This document shows positions 62,760 through 64,000 of a DNA stretch of 64,000 nt, in pieces; within the stretch, counting starts at the first letter, position 1, and every line of letters begins with the position of its first letter. Source of the stretch: Picosynechococcus sp. PCC 7003. Lineage in GTDB: Bacteria > Cyanobacteriota > Cyanobacteriia > Cyanobacteriales > MRBY01. The notes beneath the pieces are model-generated. The model did no database searches and was not told the origin of the DNA. It was given only the letters and a program-made list of their open reading frames with translations. The stretch covers positions 2,188,661-2,252,660 of the forward strand of contig NZ_CP016474.1 in NCBI RefSeq assembly GCF_001693255.1. Direction: 5' to 3'. Both the position numbers and the translations under genes were made by a program.

Positions 62760-63245
62760 TTATTTCTTCGCAGTCACCTGCACCAAGGTTTGCCCCTGAT
62801 CTTCGTAGATCATGATTTGGGAAGCGCGGTCTTGCTTCTGAAATCCAAACATCGATTGCCCGTTAACATCCATGGTCATCTCTTGGCTCCAACCATTTTT
62901 CGCCATTTCTGCGGTGTATTTGTCCTTGACAGCAGCCACACTTTCGTTGCTGACAAAGGTGACAGAAACCCCCTCCGGTAAATCCATCGCCATTCTAATT
63001 TCTGCATTTTTGTCGAAATAAATGTCCTTGGGGAAAGTGTCAGGAAGTTTGACATTGTCGCCACTGCTGACAGACAGATTTCCTTCGTTGGTTTTGATAT
63101 CGACGGATTCTTGAGACATATCAATATCAACTTTTTCGCCGGAGCCAGCCTCAATTGCTTTTTCAAAAATCATTTCCTGAACCATGCCGCAACCACCGAG
63201 GCTGAGGGCACAGAGAAAGAAGACGGGTAGAATAAACTTTTTCAC
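62760..63245 (-). CDS. Predicted lipoprotein
   Basis: A 161-residue precursor with a lipoprotein signal: VKKFILPVFFLCALSLGGCG, with lipid attachment at the Cys. The mature part is rich in beta strands (VDIDMSQESVDIKTNEGNLS, LPEGVSVTFVSNESVAAVKD, WSQEMTMDVNGQSMFGFQ). I choose the GTG at 63245 because AAGGAC lies at the right distance and it gives a proper short n-region; ATG starts further upstream add over 20 residues of implausible leader. Function not recognised. Confidence 0.75.
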   Translation of the reverse strand: MKKFILPVFFLCALSLGGCGMVQEMIFEKAIEAGSGEKVDIDMSQESVDIKTNEGNLSVSSGDNVKLPDTFPKDIYFDKNAEIRMAMDLPEGVSVTFVSNESVAAVKDKYTAEMAKNGWSQEMTMDVNGQSMFGFQKQDRASQIMIYEDQGQTLVQVTAKK

Positions 63246-63509
63246 GGCTTTTGTCCTTAAATTTTGTTTGTTTATGGCTTGGCTTACGGTGCTCACCATC
63301 GCCCTTTGCATAATGCGTTCCAGTTTTTTTAGGGGCAATGGTTAAAACAGATAGCCAATACTTTAATAGTGGCTCCCCAGGTAGACTGATGCAGTTTCTA
63401 AAAATCCCAGGTCTTTGCCCCTATTCTCGATGGATTCGCTAAAAATCAAGGTCGCAGTTAAGTTAAATTAAATGAAGTCTTAACGTGATGAATTTTTTTG
63501 GTGAATGCG

Positions 63510-63797
63510 ATGTCTTGGTTAGCTGTGACCAGTTTGGGCCTCAACCTGCTGTTGGGTGCGATGACGCTATTTTTCATTTTCCGCATTGTGCTCACTTGGT
63601 ATCCCCAGGCGGAGTTAACGAAACTGCCCTTTAGTTTGGTCGTGTTACCGACGGAACCGCTTTTGGCCCCGACGAGAAAACTGGTGCCGCCCCTAGGAGG
63701 CATTGATATTTCCCCCGTGATTTGGGTCGGGATCGTCACCCTCCTGCGAGAGGTGCTCTTGGGTCAACAGGGTCTATTGGTCATGTTATTGCGTTAG
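63510..63797 (+). CDS. YggT/Ycf19 family membrane protein
   Basis: A 95-residue protein with two hydrophobic helices (LGLNLLLGAMTLFFIFRIVL and ISPVIWVGIVTLLREVLLG) around the family signature TWYPQ...LVVLPTEPLLAPTRKLVPPLGGIDISP. The family (Ycf19 in plastids) is linked to membrane organisation, cytochrome b6 maturation or K+ homeostasis in various bacteria; the role here is open. The ATG at 63510 is used; upstream GTG and TTG codons are alternatives. Confidence 0.88.
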   Translation: MSWLAVTSLGLNLLLGAMTLFFIFRIVLTWYPQAELTKLPFSLVVLPTEPLLAPTRKLVPPLGGIDISPVIWVGIVTLLREVLLGQQGLLVMLLR

Positions 63798-63885
63798 TTA
63801 GATTGAAGGGGCGGGCCATTGGAACCCCAGGCTTTTGATCCGCGTCTAGCGAGATAACATTGGCAATAAGTGAAGAATATTTGAT

Positions 63886-64000
63886 ATGTGGCGACGGTGT
63901 TTATTGGCTTTGACGGGGGCTTGGGGTATGGGACTGGCGATCGCCCCGGTGATGGCTCAGCCGTTACCAAAGCAAGCCATCTTTGAAAATCTCCAGTTAC
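63886..64000 (+). CDS. Start of an exported protein, cut by the window edge
   Basis: Thirty-eight codons are visible. They begin with a signal peptide (MWRRCLLALTGAWGMGLAIA, cleavage expected after VMAQ), then PLPKQAIFENLQL. A HIP1 site lies within. The product cannot be named. Confidence 0.6.
   Translation, partial: MWRRCLLALTGAWGMGLAIAPVMAQPLPKQAIFENLQL

Overview
The window is a chromosomal stretch of a unicellular, phycobilisome-containing cyanobacterium, most likely a marine Picosynechococcus (Synechococcus sp. PCC 7002-like). Reasons: dozens of copies of the HIP1 octamer GCGATCGC on both strands; cyanobacterial or plastid marker genes (ndhO, cpcT, ycf34, a two-glgA type glycogen synthase, a Mo-dependent nitrogenase-like C-terminal protein, Zam-like RNB protein); and ordinary cyanobacterial tRNA genes (Lys-TTT, Leu-TAA, Gly-TCC, Asn-GTT, Ser-CGA). 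The genus call is inference from gene character, not from a database match.

Layout. 1-6 kb: a partial RNB-family (Zam-like) gene with a long, structured gene-free leader, a proline-rich hypothetical gene, purS-purQ, a YraQ-type permease and a receiver-histidine kinase protein. 6-9 kb: gcvP. 9-15 kb: the most accessory-looking part, with an orphan HicB-like antitoxin, a 1198-residue single-chain restriction-modification enzyme, and a three-gene operon of two arrestin-like proteins (one membrane-bound) plus an AAA-type ATPase. 15-29 kb: ahcY, a dihydroorotase homologue that has lost metal ligands, ureG, a lipid kinase, clpS with a DUF2103 partner and an IS200/IS605 remnant just upstream, rph, TPR proteins, an EF-G-like GTPase, ycf34, rpsD and tRNAs. 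29-40 kb: modB, DUF362, three branched-chain amino acid-type permeases, an operon cpcT-ndhO-mdh-phosphopantetheinyl transferase, and the true pyrC. 40-53 kb: SphS-like kinase, argC, a UvrD-like helicase, rlpA, an ABC ATPase, a large Ca2+-type P-ATPase, and an ECF sigma/anti-sigma/Spy-like module. 53-64 kb: a transglutaminase-fold membrane protein without its catalytic Cys, a candidate small RNA, ndbB-like NDH-2, a HAD phosphatase, a direct-repeat patch, ureD, glgA, accC, a lipoprotein, YggT and the start of a secreted protein.

Most genes are core metabolism (purine, pyrimidine, arginine, one-carbon, glycogen and fatty-acid synthesis), transport and photosynthetic housekeeping. Functions are scattered rather than clustered: ureG and ureD lie 40 kb apart and the two dihydroorotase homologues 20 kb apart. 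The clearest signs of transfer are the 5.0-kb HIP1-free stretch over the restriction-modification gene and the AT-rich block inside it. The most promising candidates for something undescribed are the arrestin/AAA operon, the RNB-family protein with a degenerate catalytic centre and long cloverleaf-bearing leader, and the terminator-bearing small RNA with a CCCTCC loop.
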